Of a stretch of 64,000 bases of DNA, positions 35,955 to 45,476 are shown one piece after another. Source of the DNA: Runella sp. CRIBMP (GTDB lineage Bacteria > Bacteroidota > Bacteroidia > Cytophagales > Spirosomataceae). Under the pieces are notes generated by a model, which had not been told where the DNA came from, made no database searches, and worked only from the letters and a program-made list of their open reading frames with translations. Position 1 is the first letter of the stretch. Each line of letters begins with the position of its first letter. The DNA lies in assembly GCF_009905605.1 (NCBI RefSeq), contig NZ_JAAAKZ010000002.1, positions 1,090,833-1,154,832 of the forward strand, given 5' to 3'. The position numbers and the translations under genes were made by a program.

Positions 35955-37457
35955 CTATTGGTAACCGGGATTTTGAGTGAGTTTGCTGTTAATCAAAATT
36001 TGCGGTGCCGGAATTGGCAGGTAATACTCAAAATCACTGTATACATAGTCGAGCGCGTTGAAGGCAATTCCGCCTCTTGAAACGGTCGGATTCGTTTTTT
36101 CTTTGGCCGCGTAAGCATTCATAAACGCCGCCAATTCAGCTGGGGTTTTTGTGCGTTGCAAATCAAACCAACGGTGGTTCTCAAATGCAAGCTCAACGCG
36201 TCTTTCTTTAAGTACTGCAGTACGGTAAGAGTCTTTTGTCAATCCCGTCAACTCCGCCAGCCCTGCCCGCTTACGTACTTGATTCAGATAGCCCAAGGCT
36301 TCGGCATCTGGTCCAGTAGCTTCGTTGATGGCTTCGCCGAGCATCAACAACACATCCGAATATCTGAGCACAGGCCAGTTATTGTCAGAGCGCCCCGTGA
36401 TGGTGTGCGGATAGCGGTATTTATTGACAAAAGGAATCGACACAACTGTACCGTTGAGGGTGTAGCTAGTTTGCAAAGAAATATCTTTACGAAGGTCGCC
36501 GGGTTCGTAGGCAGCAATCATGTCATTGGTGGGGATATTACGACCGCTTGGCGTAGTATTGGCAAATCCCGTTACGGCTCCCTGAGAAAGGCGTGGCGCA
36601 AATAAATAAACAAAGTTGCTTTGCTCACCCAAGTCGTTGCCACCCTGATACTGAACTTCAAAGATGGATTCTACACCGTTCTTCTTGGTGGGGTCAAAAT
36701 TATCCTTGTAATTGGCATACAAAGAATAACCCAATGGCAACACCTGCTTCAGCGTAGAAACCGCTTCTGGATAACGCTTGAGGGTCAGATACACCTTACC
36801 CAACAAACTCAGCGCGGCTCCCTTCGTGACCCGTCCTCTGCCCGCAGCAGGATAAGTGGTAGGCAGTAAGTTGACGGCATCTTTCAGGTCGGCTTCGATT
36901 TGCTTATACACCTCTGCTTGCGGCGATTTTACCAAATCAAAAGCTTCGTTGGGGTTTTTTAATGTTTTGGTGACCAACACAACATCCCCAAAATAACGGA
37001 CCAAATTAAAGTAATGGTAAGCTCTGATGAATTTCAATTGACCTCCAATGGTGCTCTTGGCGGCGGCGTCAATGGTGCTAGTTTCAAGCTTTTCCAGTGC
37101 ATAGTTGATATTGTACATTGCAGAATAATGGTTATTCCACAAAGCTGCTACTTCGCCATTGCCGGGGTTAACGGTCGAAAATTCAAACGCTTCCCAACCA
37201 GCTGCCCCCCCACGGTCAAGGGGGTTGAAATCAAGCGTTGTGTTGTCGGACATAAATTCCTGTCCCAGATACGCCGTATTTGTGATTTGCTGCAACTGAC
37301 CATACACGCCGTTGAGTGCCTGCTCAAACTGGGTTTGGTTTTGGTAGAAAATATCTGTACTAATCCGGGTCGGGTCAGTGGTCGTCAGGAAGTCATCGTT
37401 ACACGAAAACTGAACCAAGCCAAGCGTTACAAGTATAAAAGAGGTTATTTTTTTCAT
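35955..37457 (-). CDS. SusD/RagB family nutrient-binding outer membrane lipoprotein
   Basis: This 500-residue lipoprotein (signal ending LGLVQFSCNDDF) belongs to the SusD/RagB family. It sits on the outer face of the outer membrane and caps the SusC transporter. Typical features are the N-terminal ALNGVYGQLQQIT, a TPR-like helical core (IRAYHYFNLVRYFGDVVLV, SLLGKVYLTLKRYPEAV) and the C-terminal LKERRVELAFENHRWFDL. It is 12 bases downstream of susC. The substrate is unknown; the neighbours are cytochrome/DUF1501 genes rather than glycoside hydrolases. Confidence 0.95.
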   Translation of the reverse strand: MKKITSFILVTLGLVQFSCNDDFLTTTDPTRISTDIFYQNQTQFEQALNGVYGQLQQITNTAYLGQEFMSDNTTLDFNPLDRGGAAGWEAFEFSTVNPGNGEVAALWNNHYSAMYNINYALEKLETSTIDAAAKSTIGGQLKFIRAYHYFNLVRYFGDVVLVTKTLKNPNEAFDLVKSPQAEVYKQIEADLKDAVNLLPTTYPAAGRGRVTKGAALSLLGKVYLTLKRYPEAVSTLKQVLPLGYSLYANYKDNFDPTKKNGVESIFEVQYQGGNDLGEQSNFVYLFAPRLSQGAVTGFANTTPSGRNIPTNDMIAAYEPGDLRKDISLQTSYTLNGTVVSIPFVNKYRYPHTITGRSDNNWPVLRYSDVLLMLGEAINEATGPDAEALGYLNQVRKRAGLAELTGLTKDSYRTAVLKERRVELAFENHRWFDLQRTKTPAELAAFMNAYAAKEKTNPTVSRGGIAFNALDYVYSDFEYYLPIPAPQILINSKLTQNPGYQ

Positions 37458-37469
37458 TTCTGCGTAGAA

Positions 37470-40400
37470 TTAAAAGTTAAACTTAGCACCAACCGCCAAC
37501 GTTCTTGGAACAGGATATGACTCATCGTCATTGTTCAATTCCGTGCCGCCTCTCACACCCGCATCAGGGTTGTTGCCAGGGTATTTCGTAAATAAGAACA
37601 AGTTGTTGGCCGTTACGAAAATACGGGCATCGCTCAGTACTGATTTGAATTTAGGAAGGTTATAACCGATGGTTACAGCCTTTAACCAAACGTAGCTACC
37701 ATCGTATACGTAGCGCTCACTGCTCTCGCGTGACCATTTGAAGTAGTTGGTTCCACCCTGTGAATTTTTAGCGTTTGGATTAGATCCTGGATTGGAAGGT
37801 GATCTCCAGCGGTCTTTCGCTTTGTCCAATACGTTAAACACGCCGTCCATGTTCATGGTCGATGCTTCTATGTTGCGATAGATGTCAAAATCGTGCGCTC
37901 CCACAAATAAAACGTTCAGGTCAAAGCGACGATAATCGGCCGCCACGGTCCATGCCCACGTAAAAGCAGGATTTGGATTTCCGATTTCAACCATGTCCTG
38001 TGTATCATACGACACCACGCCGTCGCCGTTGGTATCGGCAAATTTCATACCGCCCGGAATCACTCCGTCTTGCTTAGGCCACGCGTCGATTTCGGCTTGT
38101 GTATTGAAGATACCCAATTTTTGATACCCGTAAATCATCCCAATAGGACGGCCCACTTTCTGTACGTTATAGCCCCCATAAAATCCACCATACCAAAGCA
38201 TATCATTGGCTCCTTTGATGGCTAATATTTTGCTGCGGTTTACGGTAAGGTTGGCATTGGTGCGGAAATTTACTTTTCCGATGGTGGTTCTAAAGTCAGC
38301 ACTTACTTCTACTCCACGGTTCTGCACTTTTCCAATGTTGTCCAAACTTGAAGTAAAACCTGACACCGCTGGGATAGAAATTGGCAACAACATGTCGTTG
38401 GTAATTTTGCTGTAATATTCAAACGTGAAGGTCAGCTTGTTGTTGAAAGTAGCCACGTCCAAACCAATGTCCAACTGGTTTGACTTCTCCCATTTTAGGT
38501 TGGAGTTGGCAAATGAACTAATCACTTTCCCTGCGGCAAATGCATTGCCAAGAATATAGTTGTTGGCTCCCACAAACGCCAAACTTGGGTAGTTACCGAT
38601 GTTGTTGTTACCCGTTACCCCCCAGCTTGCTCTCAGTTTCACGTCTGTCAACCAAGAAGCTTTAGGCATAAATGACTCTTCCGTCAATCTCCAACCTACT
38701 GAAGCAGCCGGGAAATCTCCGTATTTGTTTTGAGCACCAAAACGTGAACTTCCCTCACGACGGAACGACGCCGAAAGTAGGTATTTATCTTTGTAAGAAT
38801 AATTGGCGCGGGCAAAATACGCCAACAGTCCCCAACCATACTCGTACGAGTTGGAAGAGCGAATAGATGCCGCACCCAAATAAGGCACCACATCATCTGG
38901 GAATGTATTTCCTGAGCCATCCACGCCGTAGACCGTTTCTTTTTGAGAAGTTACTCCCAGCAAAAAGTCCATGGACTGATTGGCACCGATTTTGGGCGTG
39001 TAGGTCAAGAGTTGGTCAAAAGAGTAATTACGCAACTGCTCGTTTATATCCCGCGCTGTCGCGATTCTTGGTGGCGCACCCGCTGTTCCAGAAGCCACCG
39101 ATAAACCGATAGTTGACGGGACATACTCTTTATATGCGTTGAAATTAATCTTGGCATTGACCGAAGTACGGAATTTCAGATTCTTCAAAATCGCAATTTC
39201 TGCAAAACCGTTGGCAAGCACATCTCCTATGTTTCTTCTTCTGATAACGTTGTTAAGTACAAATACAGGGTTAGGAAAACCAAACGCTCCGTCAACCCCG
39301 CCAATGTAAGGGCGCATCGTGCCGTCATCATTGTAAATTGGTTCACGCGGGTCCATCAACAACGCACCACCCACTAAGGCACTGCGACCGTCAGTATTGG
39401 CTACGTTTTGTTTGGTGTAGCTACCGTTTACGTTCATCCCAACGGTCAGGAACTTAGTAACCTCACCCCCGATATTGCTACGAATCGAAATTCGGTCGTA
39501 ATTCGTCTTTATGATAGAGCCTTCCTCCTTAAAATACCCCACCGAAAGCATTGATTTAAGTGGCCCTTTTCCCGACGAAATCGTCAGGTTTACGTCCATA
39601 TATGGGGCATTATTGCGCATAATGGCTCCGAACCAGTCGGTCGAGTACTTGGTCTGCTCTGGATACCGGAAACCAATAGGTACCTCTTCCAGTTTTGGTT
39701 CTCTATTCTGGAAATAACGGATACCATCTTCAAAAATCTCCTTTTTAAACTGGGCAAATTCAACCCCATTGAGCATTTTTACCCTTCTAGAATCAGGTAC
39801 ATTCTGAATACCATAATCAATGGAAAGATTCACGTTGACTTTGCCTTCTTTGGCGCTTTTGGTAGTAATCAACACTACCCCGTTAGAACCTCTCGCTCCA
39901 TAAATCGCGGTTGAGGCAGCATCTTTTAAAACCGTGATGCTTTCGATGTCGTTGGGGTTTAAGTTTTGACCAACCGACGTACCCACGGCAAATCCGTCAA
40001 TTACATACAGAGGGTCACTACCCGCACCTAACGAACCTATACCCCGTACCCGTACTTCAAATATTCCGCCTGGCGTACCGCTTTTCTGCTTAACCACCAC
40101 CCCAGCAGCACGGCCCTGAAGCAACTGGTTCATGTTGTTGGCGGGCTGCTCACCAATATCTTTCATATTGATGACCGATACTGCCGATGTAATATCCTGC
40201 TTCCGTTGCGAACCGTATCCCACAACGACCACTTCCTGCAAGGCTTTCAAGTCTTCTTCGAGCGTAACGTCAATGGTTTTCCGCCCTTGGCTATTAATGG
40301 TTTGGCTAATCAAACCCACGTACGAAAAAACCAGTGTCGGGTTCGTCTTTGTCGTAGTAATTTTATACTCACCCTCCGAGTTGGTCGTAGCACCATTGGT

Positions 40401-40538
40401 TGTTCCCTGCTCAAGAATAGTTGCCCCGGGGATTCCCAAACCGTTGGCGGTGGTTACCTTGCCCTGAATTTGCACCCCTTGTGCTACTCCCTTAAAGGCA
40501 AGCAGCATACAAAGAATAAATAGTCGAATTTGTCTCAT
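37470..40538 (-). CDS. SusC/RagA family TonB-linked outer membrane protein
   Basis: This 1022-residue TonB-dependent transporter has a signal peptide (RLFILCMLLAFKGVAQ). A carboxypeptidase-like regulatory domain follows (VQIQGKVTTANGLGIPGATI), then the plug domain (EVVVVGYGSQRKQDITSAV with VLKDAASTAIYGARGSNGV) and a long beta-barrel ending PRTLAVGAKFNF. No N-terminal STN domain is seen, so control by a FecI/FecR-type system is unlikely. It is the first gene of the minus-strand locus reaching to 25837. It should import a large ligand together with the SusD protein. Confidence 0.96.
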   Translation of the reverse strand: MRQIRLFILCMLLAFKGVAQGVQIQGKVTTANGLGIPGATILEQGTTNGATTNSEGEYKITTTKTNPTLVFSYVGLISQTINSQGRKTIDVTLEEDLKALQEVVVVGYGSQRKQDITSAVSVINMKDIGEQPANNMNQLLQGRAAGVVVKQKSGTPGGIFEVRVRGIGSLGAGSDPLYVIDGFAVGTSVGQNLNPNDIESITVLKDAASTAIYGARGSNGVVLITTKSAKEGKVNVNLSIDYGIQNVPDSRRVKMLNGVEFAQFKKEIFEDGIRYFQNREPKLEEVPIGFRYPEQTKYSTDWFGAIMRNNAPYMDVNLTISSGKGPLKSMLSVGYFKEEGSIIKTNYDRISIRSNIGGEVTKFLTVGMNVNGSYTKQNVANTDGRSALVGGALLMDPREPIYNDDGTMRPYIGGVDGAFGFPNPVFVLNNVIRRRNIGDVLANGFAEIAILKNLKFRTSVNAKINFNAYKEYVPSTIGLSVASGTAGAPPRIATARDINEQLRNYSFDQLLTYTPKIGANQSMDFLLGVTSQKETVYGVDGSGNTFPDDVVPYLGAASIRSSNSYEYGWGLLAYFARANYSYKDKYLLSASFRREGSSRFGAQNKYGDFPAASVGWRLTEESFMPKASWLTDVKLRASWGVTGNNNIGNYPSLAFVGANNYILGNAFAAGKVISSFANSNLKWEKSNQLDIGLDVATFNNKLTFTFEYYSKITNDMLLPISIPAVSGFTSSLDNIGKVQNRGVEVSADFRTTIGKVNFRTNANLTVNRSKILAIKGANDMLWYGGFYGGYNVQKVGRPIGMIYGYQKLGIFNTQAEIDAWPKQDGVIPGGMKFADTNGDGVVSYDTQDMVEIGNPNPAFTWAWTVAADYRRFDLNVLFVGAHDFDIYRNIEASTMNMDGVFNVLDKAKDRWRSPSNPGSNPNAKNSQGGTNYFKWSRESSERYVYDGSYVWLKAVTIGYNLPKFKSVLSDARIFVTANNLFLFTKYPGNNPDAGVRGGTELNNDDESYPVPRTLAVGAKFNF

Positions 40539-41089
40539 AATAAAGGTTGTGTTAAGGGTTGTTTAAATTGTTTAATTAACTTTTGAAAGTGATGAGGACG
40601 GAATAGTAAGTTACATAGATGAATAGGATTAAATGGTGTTTTTTTGATGTGAGTTACTGAACTGCATAAATAAAATTTGATATTTTTAAGCTTTACTACA
40701 ACCATCTGATTTTAAGACACTTACCTATACACTTTTACTTTCTCTATACAATTCACAATTGATTTTATCCTGTACTAGCCTGCCTGAATGCTTTACTTTG
40801 GACAAAGGTTCTTACGATTGGCAGTACGATGGTATAAGTGCTAAAACCCCTTCGTTTATATAAACATATTGAGTTTATATTTAACAAATCTAATCCAAAG
40901 CAAAAGCATAGTATTTGTTCAAAATGGTCATTCTTTTGCACTTTTTGATATTTAAATGGTATTAAATAAAGCCCATTAGTCCTCAAAAAAGCCGTTAAAG
41001 CGAAGTCAAAATCAACCAAAATATCTACAATCAAACTATTGACTATCAATTATTTAACTTAAAATCAAAAAACTCAATAATCCCAAAAA
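40539..41089. other. Gene-free AT-rich stretch upstream of susC
   Basis: About 550 bases contain no convincing gene. One 94-codon minus-strand frame at 40765-41049 looks spurious. The stretch should hold the susC promoter and any operator, but I could not identify a clear promoter match or repeat. Confidence 0.5.
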
Positions 41090-41120
41090 AAAGAGGCCTC
41101 CGCTAGTGGGAGACCTCTTT
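41090..41120 (-). terminator. Terminator after GDSL hydrolase gene
   Basis: Arms aaagaggcctcc (41090-41101) and ggagacctcttt (41109-41120) pair with one wobble. On the minus strand a long T run follows, so it terminates transcription coming from 41859. Confidence 0.75.
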
Positions 41121-41151
41121 TGGTGAATTATTGAATAACGACTATACAGTA

Positions 41152-41859
41152 CTACTTAAAATAGGTCATTATACCATCGGCAATCAATTGGTGTCCTTTT
41201 TCGTTCGGATGATTTACCTGCGACATATAGTAAGAAATTATTTCACCAGTTTGTATTTTTTTTTGAAAAAAGGCATAACTGTCTACCAATCCCAGATTAT
41301 GCTCTTTTGCTATCTCAATGATTAGTTTTCGGTGTTTTTCTAAGGCACTCTCTGCATCCAATAAATCAGTACGTTGGTCGGGAGAGGGCGTGAGCAGGAT
41401 CACTTTTATCTTTTTTTGAGTGGCTTTGTTTATCATCGATACCCACGCTTTTCGAGCCTCCTCAAGCCCCATGCCACGGTCATTTAGAGCGTAGTCAATG
41501 AAAATAACATCTGGCCGGTGTACTAGCACTTCTGTTTCAAATCTACTTTCGCCACCTTTTGAACTTTCGCCGCCAATCGATGTATTAATCACGTTGATGA
41601 CTGCGTAAGGATAGCGTTCCTTCAATTGTTTCAACACCTGATAGGGATATGCCTCCAAGGTATTAACGACGGGGGTTTTGAAGTAACCCGCTGGTACTGA
41701 ATGACCGTGAAAAACCAGATTGATGGCCCTGTTTTTAGGCCATTCTTTGGTTAATTCAGTTTTGAGGTCGCTCAAATAAGCCGACGGGTCCGCAATCTCA
41801 GTTCTAGGAGTCAATTGCAGGGAAAACACGACGAGTAAAAACAGGTATCGCTTCTTCAT
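41152..41859 (-). CDS. Secreted SGNH/GDSL-type hydrolase
   Basis: This exported protein of about 235 residues has a signal peptide (MKKRYLFLLVVFSLQL) and an SGNH hydrolase domain. Block I reads LVFHGHSVPAGYF, with His where the name-giving motif has Asp. The Gly block is INTSIGGESSKGG, the Asn block is DYALNDRGMG, and the catalytic end is VNHPNEKGHQLIADGI. The open frame continues to 41967, but the signal peptide places the start at ATG 41859 (or 41880). It is most likely an esterase or acetylesterase acting on a carbohydrate; this is inference from the fold. Confidence 0.82.
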   Translation of the reverse strand: MKKRYLFLLVVFSLQLTPRTEIADPSAYLSDLKTELTKEWPKNRAINLVFHGHSVPAGYFKTPVVNTLEAYPYQVLKQLKERYPYAVINVINTSIGGESSKGGESRFETEVLVHRPDVIFIDYALNDRGMGLEEARKAWVSMINKATQKKIKVILLTPSPDQRTDLLDAESALEKHRKLIIEIAKEHNLGLVDSYAFFQKKIQTGEIISYYMSQVNHPNEKGHQLIADGIMTYFK

Positions 41860-42094
41860 TGACGGTAAGGGTTTGGTCATTTTAAATGAAATACAAGGAA
41901 ACAAGACGCCGTCAATACTTGATTTTTCCAAGATTATTTTATACAAAAAAAATCTTTGGTTGGTCAAGATTAAAAATCGGCTTTCTTAAATATTCAATTT
42001 GGGCGGGCATCATTCCAGTTAGTCAAAAAAAATCTTATCTTTTCGAAACCATAGACGCAACCAATCATTTTAAAATTCCGTAAATAATTGTCGG

Positions 42095-42676
42095 ATGTTA
42101 TTTTCTCGTGCGTTGAAAACTTTGCCGGAACTGCTTGAAGGCTGTCTGAAAAACGACCGCAAGTGTCAGGAATTGCTGTATAAGCAGTTCTACGGTTACG
42201 CTATGGGAGTTTGTATGCGTTATGTTCCGAACCGGGAAGAAGCCCTAGAAGTAGTAAACGACGGTTTTCTGAAAATATTCCAAAAAGTTCAGATGTACGA
42301 CGCTGAAAAACCCTTTAAAATATGGTTGAGGCGTATCATGATAAATACCGCCTTGGACCATTATCGTCAAAATGTAAAATTCCAACACAACACAGATCTC
42401 AGTGTTGCAGAAAATACCGTTGCCGCTGCTGACAGCGACAACATCTACAGTACTTTGGCTCATGAAGATTTGATTGAACTCATTCAACAGCTTACTCCAT
42501 CGTACCGTACAGTATTCAATTTATACGTCATTGACGGTTATTCACACGAAGAAATAGCCCAGCGTTTGGGCATAAGTGAAGGCACTTCCAAATCTAATTT
42601 GGCCCGTGCCCGAGAAAACTTAAGAGTTATGTTATCCAAAAAGAAAAGCAATGAGTATGCAAGAGTTCCCAGATGA
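42095..42676 (+). CDS. ECF-type RNA polymerase sigma-70 factor
   Basis: This 193-residue sigma factor has region 2 (LLYKQFYGYAMGVCMRYV, EALEVVNDGFLKIF) and region 4 with a helix-turn-helix (DGYSHEEIAQRLGISEGT, then SKSNLARARENLRVML). Its 3' end overlaps the start of the next gene by 26 bases, so the two are translationally coupled. The downstream protein is the likely regulator of its activity. Confidence 0.93.
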   Translation: MLFSRALKTLPELLEGCLKNDRKCQELLYKQFYGYAMGVCMRYVPNREEALEVVNDGFLKIFQKVQMYDAEKPFKIWLRRIMINTALDHYRQNVKFQHNTDLSVAENTVAAADSDNIYSTLAHEDLIELIQQLTPSYRTVFNLYVIDGYSHEEIAQRLGISEGTSKSNLARARENLRVMLSKKKSNEYARVPR

Positions 42677-44306
42677 TTCGCTGGACGACCTCTTCAGAAA
42701 ATCTGCTGAGGAGTTTGAGCCTGAATTTGAGCCCAAAGCTTGGGCTGCAATGCGCAAAAAATTAGACAGTACTGACACTAAAGGAACCCCGAAAAAACGT
42801 TCGTTCCTCCCTTTAGTGCTGTTGCTTTTGTTATTCTCCAGTGTTATCATTGGTGGTGTTCTTTTGTGGCCCAGAATCAACACGCCGCTGTCCAGCAAAC
42901 CTGCCGTTGCCCCGTCTGCAACTCAACAAAGTTCAACCTTAAAAACTGAATCAAACAATCAACCTGAAGAAATAAAACCAGCCGAAGCGGCTTCTGAACA
43001 AAATTCAAGTAATCCTGAGCCGGATGATTCTGAGTCAAACCCAGAACCTGCGGCGAAAGATGCCCTTGAATCAGGGGCGGTTTTACCCGATAATTCAACC
43101 AAAAGGAAAGAGGTTATTTCTGGCACCGCCCGAGCACCTAAAACGGGTTTAAGGGACAGTAAAATTGCCAATAGTACCACCAACCCAGAAAACATTGGTG
43201 TAGATTCGCCGTCACTCTCCGCTAAATCTAATGAGCAAACGACTGGGAAAACGAACCAAAAAACCAAGGCAGATAATCGAAATAAATCAACCCGCCCTTC
43301 GATTGCGCTTTCTGGCAAACCATTGCTGACTAGCAACGATTCAAAAATCAGTAAAAAATCGGCAAAAAATACCAGCAATAGCCCCAAAAACAGTTTTGTT
43401 GAGCCATTGACATCAAAAAACAGCAGCTCTACCAGCAGAAAGGAAGCAGGCATTGGGTCAGAACGCTCTACGGCCGCCTCCAACTCCGTTTCAAAAGAGT
43501 CAACATCGGCCACGATTTCGCTTTCTAGCCCCAATGAAAATCAGGAAACGACAAGTCCAAGGCTACGGGTCAGTACCCCAAATACGCTAAATATCCATCC
43601 GTGGCATCTGCTCAGTGTGGGGTATGCTTCCCCTATGGTTTCGTATATATCTCCCCCGCCGCCCCCTATAGTAGCTAAACCTACGAAAACCGAAGTAGAG
43701 CCACTTTTCAGAAAAGGCCTAAGCCTGCGAATTTTGGTCGCCCCTGATTTGAGTTACATTGGGTTTGACCAAATGAAACGACCCGGAACCACATTGGGAG
43801 CTATGCTAGAATACCGTTTCAGCCAAAGAATAAGTATTCAAGCGGGGGCTTTACGTGCCATGAAACTCTACGATGCCACTGGAAGCCAGTACATTTGGCC
43901 AGAAGTCTGGAACTCACAAAAAGCACGTCCCAGTGGCATCGAAGCCGCTTGTAAAGTGCTCGATATTCCGCTCAATGTGCGGTATGACATCACTCAATCA
44001 ACCAACAAACGCTGGTTTGTTTCCACGGGAATCACAAGCTACAAAATGCTCAACGAGAAATATATCTATACTTATCCTCCTCATTCCTACAATGTAAAAT
44101 GGTACGATTGGGAAGGCTCTACGGGTAGTTATTGGTTTGGAGTTTTGAATTTTTCGATGGGTTTCGAGCGTCAGATTGGCAAAAAAATCAGCCTGCAGGC
44201 CGAGCCTTATTTTAAATTACCTTTGGCCCAAGTGGGTTTAGGAAAAATAAAACTGAATACCGCAGGCCTGTTTATTTCGGCGCGCTACCGTTTGGGGCGT
44301 TTCTAA
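42651..44306 (+). CDS. Single-pass membrane protein with Ser-rich linker and outer-membrane barrel-like C-terminus
   Basis: This 551-residue protein has three parts. An acidic N-terminal region of about 48 residues (DDLFRKSAEEFEPEFEPKAW) faces the cytoplasm. One membrane helix follows at about 51-73 (FLPLVLLLLLFSSVIIGGV), then a long Ser/Thr/Asn/Lys-rich segment to about residue 310. The C-terminal part of about 200 residues shows strand-like repeats ending FISARYRLGRF, resembling PorT-type outer-membrane beta-barrels. The layout and the overlap with the ECF gene suggest an anti-sigma-like regulator that spans the envelope. Start is ATG 42651 or 42657. It does not contain a recognisable zinc anti-sigma motif. 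Confidence 0.7.
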   Translation: MSMQEFPDDSLDDLFRKSAEEFEPEFEPKAWAAMRKKLDSTDTKGTPKKRSFLPLVLLLLLFSSVIIGGVLLWPRINTPLSSKPAVAPSATQQSSTLKTESNNQPEEIKPAEAASEQNSSNPEPDDSESNPEPAAKDALESGAVLPDNSTKRKEVISGTARAPKTGLRDSKIANSTTNPENIGVDSPSLSAKSNEQTTGKTNQKTKADNRNKSTRPSIALSGKPLLTSNDSKISKKSAKNTSNSPKNSFVEPLTSKNSSSTSRKEAGIGSERSTAASNSVSKESTSATISLSSPNENQETTSPRLRVSTPNTLNIHPWHLLSVGYASPMVSYISPPPPPIVAKPTKTEVEPLFRKGLSLRILVAPDLSYIGFDQMKRPGTTLGAMLEYRFSQRISIQAGALRAMKLYDATGSQYIWPEVWNSQKARPSGIEAACKVLDIPLNVRYDITQSTNKRWFVSTGITSYKMLNEKYIYTYPPHSYNVKWYDWEGSTGSYWFGVLNFSMGFERQIGKKISLQAEPYFKLPLAQVGLGKIKLNTAGLFISARYRLGRF

Positions 44307-44311
44307 CTGAC

Positions 44312-45310
44312 TCAAATTAGATTCATCAACTCATTGACCATCGCTTCCGCGCCTATGTAAAGCGGTGCCCGCTGATGAAGTGATTCTGGTTCGACCTCCA
44401 ATATACGTTGAAAGCCGTTGGTCGCTTTGGCCCCCGCCTGCTCGGCAATCATGGCCAGCGGAAAACATTCGTACAAAAGCCGCAATTTCCCTTTGGGGTC
44501 TTTGGTAGTGGGCGGATATAGGTAAATACCGCCTTTGAGTAGGTTTCGGTGAAAATCCCCCACCAATGAACCAATGTAGCGTGCCGAGTAACTGCGTTTG
44601 CGACATTCTATCAGGTATTCTCGCACAAAGCTCTCGTAACTGTTGTAGTTGCCCTCGTTGTACGAAAAAATCTTCCCGTCTTGCGGGCTGCGAATATTGG
44701 CGTGAGAAAGAATAAATTCTCCCAACGAAAAATCATACGTAAAACCAGCTACACCGTTGCCCGTAGTATATACCAAAATCGTAGAAGAACCGTAGAGAAT
44801 ATACCCTGCTGCCACCTGCTTATCGCCGCCTTGCAGAAAATCCTCAATGGTAGGTTTTTCACCGAGTGGACTCACCCGTCGATAAATCGAGAAAATAGTA
44901 CCAATAGATACATTGACGTCAATATTGGACGAGCCATCTAAAGGGTCGATGGCTACCACGTATTTACTTTGATTGTTTCCCGTGTGAATAATATCGTCTT
45001 CTTCTTCCGAAATAATTCCGCAAACTTCTCCCCCGTTGATAAGCGCCCGGATAAATCGAATATTGGCCACCACATCGAGTTTTTGTTGCGCTTCGCCCTG
45101 CACATTATTGGTCCCGAACCCTCCCGTTATATCAATCAACCCAGCTCGGTTAATCTCCCGATTAATAATTTTTCCAGCTAGCGCGATATCTCTCAAAAGT
45201 TGAGAAAGCTCCCCCGTTGCAAACGAAAAAGCATTTTGATTGTGCATGATATAACGGTCCAACGTTACACCTACGGGTACTGCAATGTGTTGGTCAGTTT
45301 TCGTTTCCAT
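44312..45310 (-). CDS. fbp: Fructose-1,6-bisphosphatase class 1
   Basis: This 332-residue enzyme removes the 1-phosphate from fructose 1,6-bisphosphate in gluconeogenesis. The metal and substrate site [20 protein letters not shown] is intact. Other family elements are [13 protein letters not shown], the sugar-binding [14 protein letters not shown] and the C-terminal [10 protein letters not shown]. Its 3' end is five bases from the convergent membrane protein gene. Confidence 0.96.
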   Translation of the reverse strand: METKTDQHIAVPVGVTLDRYIMHNQNAFSFATGELSQLLRDIALAGKIINREINRAGLIDITGGFGTNNVQGEAQQKLDVVANIRFIRALINGGEVCGIISEEEDDIIHTGNNQSKYVVAIDPLDGSSNIDVNVSIGTIFSIYRRVSPLGEKPTIEDFLQGGDKQVAAGYILYGSSTILVYTTGNGVAGFTYDFSLGEFILSHANIRSPQDGKIFSYNEGNYNSYESFVREYLIECRKRSYSARYIGSLVGDFHRNLLKGGIYLYPPTTKDPKGKLRLLYECFPLAMIAEQAGAKATNGFQRILEVEPESLHQRAPLYIGAEAMVNELMNLI

Positions 45311-45476
45311 AATTTACCATCATTGAGATTGTTGTTGGGAGAGTTTCTACGCAAAACTACAAAATATTATATTTTCAAAGTCAAATTATCAAAAATATAA
45401 TTTCGACAATTATAAAAAATATACAATTTTTCATCTATCTAAATTTCATCCAATTTTTTACCCAAAACATCAAATT

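Noticed and set aside
40765..41049. Minus-strand frame of 94 codons upstream of susC
   Set aside because: Composition is that of AT-rich non-coding DNA, it has no recognisable domain, and it lies where the susC control region is expected.
42959..43534. Minus-strand frame of 191 codons opposite the Ser-rich linker
   Set aside because: It is the mirror of low-complexity coding sequence of a supported gene, with no domain.
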